A DNA stretch of 64,000 nucleotides from Heloderma charlesbogerti (taxonomy: Eukaryota; Chordata; Lepidosauria; Squamata; Helodermatidae): positions 1,054,001 through 1,118,000 of the forward strand of contig JANEZZ010002694.1 of the NCBI GenBank assembly GCA_026122225.1. The letters run 5' to 3'. Position numbers and translations under genes: made by a program. Positions 32,801 to 46,000 of this stretch are shown in pieces (the stretch's first letter is position 1; each line of letters opens with the position of its first letter). The notes beneath the pieces were generated by a model, which searched no databases, had not been told where the DNA came from, and worked only from the letters and a program-made list of their open reading frames with translations.

Positions 32801-35800
32801 CTGGGGTGTGTGGGTATGAACATGGTCATGATGAGCACCTGCACTTCAAAGGTTACCACTATGCTGCTGAACTCCAGTCACTTTATTTATAAAGTAGGGC
32901 AGTGACAATAGTTTAATCATGGAAGCCAGGGTTTATCTGACAAGCCTACTTCTTTCTGTAGTTCAGAACGCTGCATGCCACACAAGAACTTACCATGTTT
33001 TGTTCAGCAATGTAGCACTCAATGAAACGGCTGGGGTGTTCTTTTTTGAACAGCTCAGAGAAAGTAGAATTTTTTGTATCCCCATCCAAAGCAACCACAC
33101 GGTCACAGGCATGACCCAGTTTTGCAAGAGCCAAGCCATAAGCCTTGCGGGTAGCAAACTGTGAAAACGAAAGTGACATCGATGCACCATTTTCATTATT
33201 CTATAAAACATATAACTACATATTACATACTTCTATAAAATAGGTAACTACAAATTTTCGAAATAAAACCTTCAAATTAAAAAAAAAATCCAAATGGCCA
33301 ATATCACATTGAAAAGATTCAAGCAATCTCTTAACCCTTCTCTGTATTTTGAGGCATACAGATACAGCAATATCTACTACAGGTTTCTACTATGGCATTT
33401 ATAATGGTCAACATTTCAAATATTTCGTACCCTGATCCTAAACATTTGTGCTGTCAGATCTCCCTGCAGCATCCCTGAAACATCCTTGCGACGCCACTGT
33501 ACAAGCTTTTAAAGGTTGTGCTGGTACAATTGTCTGCACACCTGTAGCTGTCAAGGATGCTGAAACAGGAAGACTTAGGGGTAGGTCATAGAGGAAACTG
33601 GCAAGAGAAACCAGATCCTCCCCATAAAGACACAGTAAACTCACTGCTATCCATAGCTAAATACAAAACTCCAAAGCTTCCCTATCCATTGCATCCCTAG
33701 AGTTAAGTGGAAAAACGAAACCATTCTTCCAGGAGTCTCTCTCAGCTTTATCCAGGCCAAACTTGGTTTAATCTGGCATCTTCCAAGAGTTCTAATAAGG
33801 TTTTCATAGTCAGGCTCTTCAAAGTTGAAGAGGCAGAGAGATGACCTTCTGTGTCCCTCGTGCTGTGCCAGTTCAGCCACCTGGAATGGCAGCTTGCTTT
33901 GTGTCGTTTCAGGTGAAGGAGCCTACTGAGAAGCCATAGCCTTGTGCAGGCATTCACCTGCAACACACACAAAGCTAAACTGGATACGGGATGTGTGTGG
34001 GCATGTGCACCATGCCCCCAAGCGTCCCACATCTCTGTCTATGTCACAGACCTTTGCACATTCAGCTGAATGCACTTACAAGCCCCTATACAGATCTTCA
34101 CACTCAACTTGCAAAGGTCTGATGTGGCTGGGGGTGCTTCAGGGTATGCTCACACACATCCCATCCTTAGTTTAGCCCTATGCATGCTGCACAGAGCTCA
34201 TATTACTTTACCACCAGAGTGAGAGAAGCTGGACAGGCCAATTCTAATCTGGTTCTTTCTAAAAGGAATAAGAACTCTTATCCAGGTCTAGAAATGGGAA
34301 GCTAGTATGCAGTTGTTATTAGGACATGCCCCTTCCAGTTTTTACACACTCGTATCTTCACTTTCATCAGCCTAAAAAAAAAGACAATGTTTGCAGCACA
34401 CCATCCAGGTAATGTCTTGTCTGAAATTCTCACCACATTTCTGTCGTTATCTTCAGGAATGGTTTGGATGTTCAAAAGTAACATATATGTCTGAAGCTAT
34501 TCAAATAATGCCCGAAGCAGAGACTTGCAGATTTCATCTGCAGACATCCTGAGCACACATTGTGTGTGAGATCCACAGGTCTCTGTTTTGGCTTTTACCT
34601 TAGAAGTTCCTCTCTCTCCAGAATCCTGGCCTAGCCTTTTTAACAGACAAAGTGCTAATTCCAAGGAGGAGTTTTTGCTTCGAGACTGATGTGTACAAGA
34701 TCACTTTTAGACCCATGTTTCAGGAAAAAACATTTCATTGTTCTCGCAAAAGGTCTGGTGTTTTCAGTGGGCATTCTGCTACCATAAAAATGAATTGTAA
34801 TTGGAACTCCACAGGTTCTAAGGGTGGACCTACATGAAGCTTTTAACCCAGACCTTTACTGAGGCATCTGCTTCCAGATTCTTTGTGGGATTAAGATTGG
34901 CTCCTTTACACATTTTCCCCCCATTTTTCTTTCTTTCTCTGCCTTTCTATATGTTTCGTTATACAACCAATAGATGGGGCTGTTGTATAGCGAAATTATG
35001 CAATTACACAAGATTTCTATGGCGGTATAGAGGCCACTGAGAAAAAATACCACACTTTCCCCATTAAGTAAAAAACCATGATAATGGTCACAAAGCATGG
35101 GAGATGCCCTGGAAGATGACGACATCGTGTAAAGGCCCCACAAACTACTGTGAGTGAGCAATCATGAGCACACAATAAAAGGCTCGTGCAGAAAAGCTCT
35201 AAGTGTCATGCAGAATACTTCACAGCAGCCTTCCGCAACCTGATGCCCTCCAGGTATGTTGAACCTGGATTCATCTGGGAATGATGGGAATTGCAGTTCT
35301 ATGCATCTGGAGGACACTAGGTTGGGGAAGGCGCTTGACAGGATTCCAGGGTGAAAACTGTTTATTCCCATTAATTAGCTCCATAAAATTTGCTGTCCTT
35401 AGAAAGGACAGTAACATCTGAGCAAAGTATCACTTCTGGGAAAGCCCATAGTACCTTCTCTCCCATCTTGTAGTTTGGGGGTGATGGCATCTTAATGTTC
35501 TTGATATTAACAACTGGGGCATCCTCTTGTGGAATTGCTGGAGAAAGCTTTTTCTTGTTCTGGATTTTGTCATCAATCTCATGAATGACTTGCTCTGCCA
35601 TGTTTTTGGGAAGAGGCTTGCCATGCCAGTTTTCCTTGTCCTCAATACCTGTGGAATATTATAAACAATTCAAAAAGCAAGAAGTTAAAGCACAATCCAT
35701 TTTGCAAATGATTTTCAATGTCTGAGTTAATGCCATAACACAATTATCTTACTTTATAAATACGTTGATCTGCCTATCATGTGTGGGCTAACAATGCCTC

Positions 35801-38800
35801 TGTTCACTGCCACAGCCTGCCTCATTCCTGTTATTCCATTCTTTTCCTTGCTGGACAACCCCCCTGGTAATCTCTACCCTTATCCTCCTACAAGCCCAAT
35901 TCCTTCTTCCTTCCAATTGTGTGTGCCAGCTACATTATCCAAAGTTGAGTCAGTGCTAAGAGTGTTAGACTAGGGCCAGGGATACCTGCCTTATCCCCAC
36001 TTTGCCATGAAGTTCACTGGGAGATCGAGGGCCAGTCACTATCATTCAAACTGGACCTACCTCACAAGGGAGCTGTGAGGATAAAATTGGGAAGCAGGGG
36101 AGGGAGAAGCATGCCCTGAGCTCCTTGGAGGAAGGGCAAGATAAAAATGCAACACTTGATTATTTTAAAATTTAATTTTAATTAATTTAATTCTGAATCA
36201 ATCAAAAATGGAAGTACTGGCCTTGTAATTCTTCCCTTCATCTTTTCAACACCTTATTTCTAGTGTGATCTCCTTTGATGCCTGCCCCACTAGAATCCCA
36301 ATACAACTTCAATATGAGCACTCATCTGCATCCATTCAGTGATAACATATATGTTTGGTTGTTCTCCCGCCTTGGCCTCTCAGTACTCTTTATAGCAGGG
36401 GTGAGCAACATGCGGCCCTGCAGCCCCCCCCCCTACTGCAGTTTATAGAATGTGAGCCTTTGCAACATGTACTATCATATTTTATTTATGCAATACTGCT
36501 ACCAACCCTGAACCCTTGGAACAGGGTGGGCTATATGTCTAAATAGATGAATAAATCAAGTCAGCAAATCAATAACTTGACTGCAATAATGACATGCTAG
36601 GTATTCTATAATTAAGGACCTGAGTAAGCAGGCACTCTGTGCAAGCACGAAACTTCTCTCTGCTTCAGGAAAGAGCATCAGACAGACTGAGCTCTCACAG
36701 TAACAGGATCTAAATACTGGATTCTTTTCGCCATACAGAAGTCTCACAGAGTGGCAGCATTTGTTCCTGAAAAATGACAAATATCCTAAGTTTATTTAGC
36801 TATTTTTGAAAAGGCTTAAGCCAGCTGATGGATGCACAAGATTAAAAATGTAACGTAGTGGGGAAGGAAAAAATGCGGGGTAAATGTGTGGCGGCACAAA
36901 CCCACAGTTCGTACATGAGTGTCCAGCACTAAGAGACTTGATATTCATTGTGTTTTCTTCTGAGCTGCACCTGAGCAGAAAGGAACTCATATCTTTGCGC
37001 ACATCTACACTCAGCCAACGTGCCTGTGCATTGTTTAATTTTTAATGGGCACAAACCACCAAGAAGGCAGGGCAAGCGCAAAGATCTCTCTTGTTTGGCT
37101 AATGAAATGTCTGATATGTCGTGCCAGCTGTGACACTTTGCAGTTCATAATGGAGGGCAGAGAAGACTATTGCTGTCTATAGTGTACTGAAACATGGCAG
37201 ATTACATAAGGTGGGTCAATCAAGAAGAGCACAAGAGATGTTTTGAAGGCTAACTCAAACTTAATTTAATATAAATATCTGATACCATAGAATACACTCA
37301 GGAGTGAGCATCTAATAAAAATTTAACAGCTATTGAACCCACTTTAAAATTTCGAAATTATGCTCAGAGCAGCACATTTATCTATGATTTGAATACTGCA
37401 CATCCCACTTTTCCTTATGGGTTTATATGTGGATTGTAACCATTCCCTTGTGTATGGGAATGTATATACAGGCATACTCCTTTATGCTAGCCCATTCTTC
37501 TCCCCCCATTGTCCTTGAATTCAACCCTCCTATTTTATTCAGCTTTTAAAATAAATCTCATAGCAAAATTCATGTCATTTGGTAGCATATTCTATTGTAC
37601 AATAAAGCTTTTTGTACAAAGAGCTTTACAACAAGCCTTAAGAATAGGTTTTTACTACTTCTGTTTAATATTCTATTCCCACATTCACTCACATTTTATG
37701 TAATTTGTGGGGAAGGCTGTTATTTAAGCACTGAGGCACCTGCATGCAAATAATATAGCAAAGGGCTATACAGCTAAGGCTCACTGCAAAAAGGAAAAGT
37801 CTAGAGTTCAGCTCAAGTATTCTCCCACTACAAGCCATCATGCAACCTGATAAAGCATCAGCCATCCTGCCATTACTGACAACTGCAATGCAGAATTGTA
37901 AAAACAGGCACTTCGACTTCAATAAAGAACTAATTTCAAGGATATTATTAATCATATTCATATTAAAGGTTCATTTTGAAGCCTTTTGGGGAGAAAAAGC
38001 CATTTCCTACTTAAGGAACTGGTTTTGGAATTTTCTAATAGCTGGTGTAGAACAGCGTGAAATCCAACATCACGTGAGCGGACTGCCATGATACAGGATT
38101 TTTCCTTTGTTCCCCCCTCTAAACCTGCTCCAGGCAGTTTCCCCAACCCACTGGCACAGATTTTGAGGGTGTGCAGGGGGCGATTGCTCCCCTTCCCGTT
38201 CCACTAACAGAAGCCATTCCATCAGTGAGAGGGGCTAACTGGCTACAATCCAAGGTGGTTAAAAGACAAAGTTACAAATTAGGAAATTCCTGCTTTAAAC
38301 CTCACATCTACCTTGAAGTCACTTGGTGGCCTTAGGCATACAACTCTCTCAGCCTCAGATCCCCATCTGCGCTATGGGAACAATACTGATCAACCTTGCA
38401 GGGTTGCTATAAAGATTACAAGATGATGTATGCAAAGTGCCTTGAACACTCTAAAGTGCTATCTGATTGCTTATTATAATTATCTTTTAATTCAAGTTGC
38501 TAGACCTATGATTAACAAACAAGTAGCTTGATTGTGAGGAGTTTGCCACTTGACATCACCTGTTATTCCTCTGCCTTTAAAAGTCTTGGCAATAATCGCA
38601 GTTGGTTGGTGTTTAGCCTGGCCAAACGCTTTGCACAGTTCCTCCACGCTGTGGCCATCAACAACAATAGCGTGCCAGCTAGGAATGCAAACAAACAGAT
38701 TAGCTTTAAAAGGATTTACAGAAGTAAAGCCTTCTGTCCAAGCTGCCAGCCAAATAAGCACCATACAAGCGTGTATAGAATATTAAGCACAAAGCTATAC

Positions 38801-41712
38801 GTATAGTTATCCATGATAAATAGATTTAAGTGGTTTGCTAGGGTATTCTTCTTGTGAGATGTTCAGAGTGGCCAGGATCCAAAGAGCTCCTATAAAAACA
38901 CCAGAGGACTTGGGCACACCCAATCGGATTTTTTTTTACATATTTTTCTTTGAACAGCAGATCCCTAATGCCATACCACAATTTGCTTTAGAATGACTCC
39001 TCCGTTTCAGAGGTGGTTTGCCATTTGGCATGGAGAGCTGCTGATTGTGAAACATAAGCCCCAAATTCTCATGTATGCATCGTGGAGCTCATCATGTGGT
39101 TCTCTGGATCCCAGCTAGACATGATAAATCAATAAATGTAGCACTAAGTTGACTAAAAAGAATGCTGTCATTTGAATTAAACTAGTCATTCTAGAGAAAC
39201 TTGCTTACAAAATATGCATACTTGGGACTGTAGCCTTAGCATGACCTAATGGCATGCTGAACAGTACATTTTAGTTACTAACATATTCAATCGAACCTCT
39301 TTAAAATGAATAATACAGTGGATAACAACTAAGCAAGAATGTCTGCTTAGAACCAAGGACCCAAAGGCAAATATTTTCTAAGTCAGGGGTGCTGAACCTC
39401 TTTTAACCCAAGGGTTGATTCAATTTGAGAAAAGCTCGAGGGGGGGACGGACAGAATTCCAGTGGAGGGTGGGGCTGAAGGTGAGACTGGGTGGAGCCAA
39501 AGCAAATAGGGTGGGGCTGAAATACAAAAAATACCAGCATCCTGTAGCTTAAAGCTCTTACTGCCAGTAATGAAAGACAGGGACAGATTAGAACCCCAAG
39601 TAGGCCAGATTTGGCTCTTGGGCCAGAGGCTCAACACCCATGTCGTAAGTATTTGTGTGCTCAAATGTAAAGATTATCAACCACCTTCACGTCACTTAGC
39701 CACCTCAGTAAAATAATGATCACACAAGGGATTCGATATTTGTTTAGGGCAAATAACCTTCCTCAGTACAGTATAACAATAGATCCTTCCTGAAGTTTAG
39801 GCAACAGTCATGCGAGTTTTGTTGTTCAGTTGTTCAGTTGTGTCCGACTCTTCGTGACCCCGTGGACCACAGCACGCCAGGCCTTCCTGTCCTGCGCTCT
39901 CTCCCGGAGCGTGCTCAAGTCCATATTCATTGCATCGGTGATGCTATCTAGCCATCTCATCCCCTGCCGTCCCCTTCTCCTTTTGCCTTCAGTCTTTCCC
40001 AGCATCAGGGCGCATGAATGAGCTAAAAAGTAGTCAATAACCCCAAATGCCACAAATTTCAAAAGCCAGAAAGGTAATGTTTAGCACATATGTCAAAAAC
40101 AATGTAAATGCTCACATGACTGCAAACAACTAGACAATTAAAAACCAAATAGATAAAATCAATTTGACATCAAATTATCTCATATAATCATATACACACC
40201 CAAACGCTTCACAACGTTTTTGGTAGATTTCAACATGATGTTGCAGAGGAGCAGGGTCACTTTGTCCCAATCGGTTAATATCAAGAATAGCAACCAAATT
40301 ATCCAGTTTGTAGAAGCCAGCAAAGGCCATTGCCTCCCAAACAGAGCCTTCAGATAATTCTCCATCCCCAAGGACACAATACACTCGATAGCTGTATATC
40401 AAACAAAAATAAGAGGTTAAATTTAACATCCTAAATGACTGAAGGAGTAAAAATACTTCTCCAGTTAAGTCTATACAACATGGTACTCATGGACAACTGC
40501 TTCAGATGATATCTTCCTATACAGACCACCAATGCTGTGGATTTTCTTACTTCTTCTCCAAAGCCTACCATATGCTTCAGCCATCCAAAGCAGTTTTTAA
40601 AAACTTCCCCCTACTTTTTACCATTCCTGCTGCATCTTTATTACATAGCCAAACTAGATGAGAGAGCAACAGTTCCATGTCTTTAAACACTGACCTGCCC
40701 CATCACATCGAAAGTGCAAGGGGATAGTCTGACCATAAGACCAAAAGGGGAGCAAGGGTACAGGATGCTGAACAGGTGCTCCCATGAGTTATCTCCCTAA
40801 AGTCCAGCACGTCAGGCACTTGCATCGCAGCCAGGCTTTCTTATGGTATCAGAATCTGGCTGGGGAGGGAAGGAGCTCAGGTAACAGACTGAAGGGAGGT
40901 CAGCCATGAGAGGAGGAGCGTTCAGCATATAACTCCTTTTGCTCTTAAAATCAGACATGAACACCAACCCAGCTTTCTATGTGACTGCAAAAAAACTGGG
41001 TTTGAGCACAGATCTGCTGCCATCACATTCACTTTAGGCACTAGATCCACCTAAGAGTTGGCTACAGTTCACTGCATCAGCCAGAAGGAATTCATAGGAA
41101 GCTGCCTTATACTGAATCAGACCATGGGTTCATCTAGGCCAGTATTGCTGACACTGACTGGCAGTAGCTCTCCAGGGTTTCAGGCAGGAATTCTTCTAGC
41201 CCTGCCTGGAGATGCCAGTGATTGAACCCAGGGCCTTCTGCAAGCAAAGCAGGTGCTCTACCACTGAGCCACAGCCCCTGCTTCACCATGCTGTTATAAG
41301 CCCTATTCAGGCATTCCTGAAAAGGCTTAAGGAATGTGTGGGCAAGGATGAACCACATAAACCCAACCCCAACATTGTGTAAGTGATATCACTACTCCAG
41401 GCATCCACACATACAATGCCAACATGTGGAGGGACGGGGGCTATGCGTGGACACACACAGGCCTCCATGACAGCCGGAATGCTCATAGCATGGGGTTCTG
41501 GCTCATGTACAGCTGAACATGTATAGGCCCCCTCCAGACATATATGTGGATGGCTGAGGTGGTAACATCAGGGGCAGGGCTATGTGGTACTAATCCACAT
41601 GTGTGTTTACTTACACCTTTTCAAGAATGCCTGAACAGAACTGTGTTTCCAAACTGTGTGCACTCTCTCTCTCTGTATATGTGTGTGTGTGTGTGTGTGT
41701 ATACATACAGTG

Positions 41713-41795
<83 letters not shown>

Positions 41796-43036
41796 GCTTT
41801 GAGATATTTCAGGTTATTTCTGTCTGAGTTCAGGCAGCACAATACTGAGCTCCTTAAAAGTGAACACTAATCTTGATTTTGAAGAGTAGTCCAGCAAATG
41901 TTTTTTTTGGAAAAAATCATAAAAGAGCCTAAGAAAACCAAACTTAAAACAAGGAAAAATTCGTTTTCAAAAAAAAGGAGAAAGAAAACTTTAGATCTCT
42001 TCCAAGTGGTGTGTATGAATGCAATGTGTGAGTGTATCTGCAATGTAGATGGTGTGTGTGTGTGCACGCCTGTGCATGAAGGGTGAGTGTGCCTGTGTGA
42101 ATGGTGTGAGAGAGTGAGGTGACCATGCCCACTGCTGGCATATGACCCCTGGGAAGTTTCCCAGGTGGCAATCTGACCCTCAGGCTCAAAAAGGTTCTGC
42201 ACTCCTGTTCCAAGGTTGTGCTCACACTGCAAACTGAAACTGCTTTAGGTGTCATGGGTTGTCCTCCCAAGGCAACTTGGGAATTGTTCTTCTTTTAGGG
42301 AAGTATTTCTTTATAGAGGGCATAATAAACCTGTAGAATCCATTGCCATAAGATGTGGTAACAGCCATTAGCCTGGATGGCTTTAAAAGGGGTTAGACAA
42401 ATTCATGGAGGATAAGGCTATCAATGGCTATGAGCCATGATGCTATGTATTACCTCCAGGGTCAGAGGCAGCATGCCTCTGAATACCAGTTGCTGGGGAG
42501 CATGAGAAGGAGGGTGCTGTTGCCCCATGTTCTGCTTGTGGGCTCCCTGCAGGCATCTGCTTAGCCACTATGGGAAAAATGATGCTGGACTAGGTATGGA
42601 TTTGGTCTGATCCAGCACGGCTCTTCTTATGTTCTTGTTCCACTGATGGGAATAGAGCACTCTCTGCCAGGTTCCACAGCACCCTTACAAAACTAAATGA
42701 GAGATTTTATGGGAATTAACTCAGCTTAAAATTGGCTTTAGTTTTGTAACATAAATGTGCCCTGAGAGGACAACTGCTGTTTGGCTTCACACAACTTTAA
42801 CACCAAGACGAGAGCCAGTGTGGTGCAGTGGCTAGAGTGTTGGACTGGGAGTCGGGAGATCCAGGTTCTAGTCCCCACTCGGCCATGGAAGCTCACTGGG
42901 TGACTTTGGGCCAGTCACAGACTCTCAGCCCAACCCACCTCACCGGGTTTTTGTGAGGATGAAATGGAGGAGGCGGCGGATTATGTATGCTGCCTTGGGT
43001 TCCTTAAGGATGAAAAAAGGCGGGATATAAATGTAA

Positions 43037-43067
<31 letters not shown>

Positions 43068-46000
43068 AAGATGGGTCTCCAGTCAAATATGATTCAGCTC
43101 TACTCTGCAGGCTATTAAGAATCATATTCAAGGTCTCTGAGGGCAGCTCACTGAGTTACCTTCTTTTGTCCCTGTATGCTACTGCAGTTATTAAGAGGCC
43201 TGACAATGTGTGCCTATGCACACTCTAAAATATCTGAAGAACTTTTAAGAGCATCAAGAGTAATCACAAACACATTTTTATTCCCTTTTTTAAAAAAGCA
43301 ACTTCTCACCTTTAAGTAATCTAAATGAGAGAGGCTGTGACTCATTAGTTCAAATAACTGTAGAAAAATATATAACCTTGAGAAAGAAGGTGCTCTAACA
43401 AGGAATCGTTCTGTAATGCTGGAAGGAACATGCCTGTTTAAACACAGTCACTGTGACTCAGCAAGATCATTGAGGAAGCACGACAGATCTTACTTAACAA
43501 GGGCTGCGTACTTCCTCATTTCAATATCACCAGTTGGGTCAGTATTTCCACACATGAACAGAGCACAGCATTCTCATTTCAGAGAAATGGCACATTTGAT
43601 TTAATCCATTCAGTCAGAGGCAAAGGTTTGCTAGCCGTCCACTATGGATATTTGGAGCCCAAGTGTAAAAACTGCTATATCTCAGGGCCAAAGTAGATGT
43701 GATACTCAGTGCTTGAAAAACAATTTTCACTGCTGTTGTGGGGAGAGGGGGTAGATGATCAGGACCACAGCACACAGAGAGGGACCGTTTAAGCCTTTCC
43801 TCTTCTGCTCCGGCCACCCTGGTGGAAAGCTCCCACTGGAGCCAATGGAGGCTTCCTATCCATTTCTCTTACCCAGGCTCCTAACCAAAATTTCTGAGCC
43901 CATTGCTTTGCAGCAGCTATTACATGTCAAAGTGGAAATTAAAATAAATACAATCTCAAAGTTATGCATTTAGTGCCATATCTAGTTTGGCCTTCAATTG
44001 TGACCTATTGCAGCCAAAAAGGTTCCTCCCAACCTTCCAAGACATTTGGTATTCCCCAATTTAAAATCTTTTCAGTACCCATGGCTAATCAAGCAATATG
44101 GAATTTTTAAGTTGAATTATGTTTTTAATAAGCACTTAACTACAGGCATCAGAAGAGGCACCCCCCCTTCTCTCTGACAGAGGATGAAATGTCTCTTCTG
44201 TTGCAACATGTGCTGGCATTTAAGACAATATCTGACTTATTGTTTATTCCTATGCAAATGTGTAGATATAAATTGATTAGACCCCATACGATTAATCAAC
44301 TAACATGTCTTTAATTGTGACACAGCCCTGCTTTTTGGGAAGATGGTAAATTGTTTTTCTAATGCTCAAAGGTCAATAAATTGTTGTATTTAAGGTTGGG
44401 GAAAAATATTCCCCCCAGGTTTGCCTTCTAATGTAGCAAATAGATTTATTGGGATGAGTCATCTGGAAGTATCCGTTCCGAGGATATCCTGATATGGCAT
44501 AGTTTGTTTTTTTCTCTGCCTGTGACACAAAGTGATACATGGATTATGATGTTTATTGGAGGGGATAGCAGGGGCTGGAGAGAGCTGATGTGTGAAGTAA
44601 GCCTCACTTTGAGTCTTGGGTAGTGGCGTAGTGGAGCCAGGGCTCACAGGGATGCAGTGCCAGCCCTTTTTTATTAGCAGAGATGCTGACCTCATCTGCC
44701 ACCCCTTCAGAGGTCTCTGTTCCCTCTGAGCTTAGCTGCAATTCTAATAATAAGTGTGAGGAAATTAATTTCCCCGACAACAATATATTGGCTTGGTCTT
44801 GAATGGGCCATTAAGACCCATTAGCGTTACAAAATTTCTGCTCCTGGTGGAGATGAAAACTGCTGGTACTGGTTTATTGGTACAGATCAACAAAGCTGCC
44901 TAAATTCTTGGACTCTCCTTAGGGGTATGGCTATGGAAACCATCACGATGCACTTCAAAATTTAGCACTACACCTACACCACAAAGACAGTTGCCATGTT
45001 TTTCTGGCAGTACTCCTATGTCAGACAGGTTGAAATTTAATGGGTGAAGGTAATATGCTCATCACAGCATCTCATGGGAAAAGCCCAAGAGGTTCAGGAG
45101 GAGGAGGATGAAATTTTTAAAAGCTGCCAAACCGAGATGGACTTGATGACCTTCTCCCAATCTTAAGTGTTTCTGAATCAAAGCAAACACCAAGTGACAG
45201 GTTTTTCCCATTTAGCTTTAATGCATTACCCACTTTTCCAAAGGTTTTACAGATGGCTGCATTATTTCTGGGCAGATTTGTCTACGTGCCCAAACATCAG
45301 TATGCAAATTAGATACACTGAAGGGCAGGGTGAAACAAGATGGCAGCAGAAATGAAAAGACAGCAAGGTGGCAGCAGAAATAAAAAATAAATACCGATGA
45401 GAGCAGGTTGTGCTATTATAGTAATCTGCAAACCTGATTACTCATTTAGCTAAATTACAATTTCACAAAATCCTGGCTCCTCTAAAGCATTCCATGCAAA
45501 TAGCCAGCATGTACCAATGGCAAACAGAGGAAGTTTTTCTACAAATGCCACCTGCCGGGCTGCATTAAGATCAGCTAATCACTGTACACAGAAATGCTTT
45601 CAAGCAAGTGAAGTATACTATTTAAAATTACATTTACTCCACAACCTACATTTTCATGCACTAAAACTTTCATAAAAATACATCAACTTCCCCAACACAG
45701 ACATGCCTTTGGATATCTATTTTTCTTTTACACCACATGAAGATTTTAATGCCAACTTCAACAGGACTGTCATTCAGATGCTGGGTTTATGGCCAAATGC
45801 TATTCCCCCTTGAGCAATCTAAGGGTTGCACAACAGGATGCTTCTGCATTATATCCTCTGCCACCCACTTCTGTTCTACAGTGCTGTGTTGCCATAACAA
45901 CCTTTGAACAAAATTTGCTTCGTGCAAACTAAAGACCAGAGACTGCTTTCGTGCAAGTCACCTTCCTCTTAATGCTAACATTATTCCTACAGAAGTATGG

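Noticed and set aside
41094..41278. Functional tRNA gene on -
   Set aside because: A and B boxes are present, but the sequence does not close into a cloverleaf acceptor stem and runs on into a SINE body.
41544..41827. Cys/Val- or Arg/Glu-repeat proteins
   Set aside because: They are translations of the GT and GA microsatellite.
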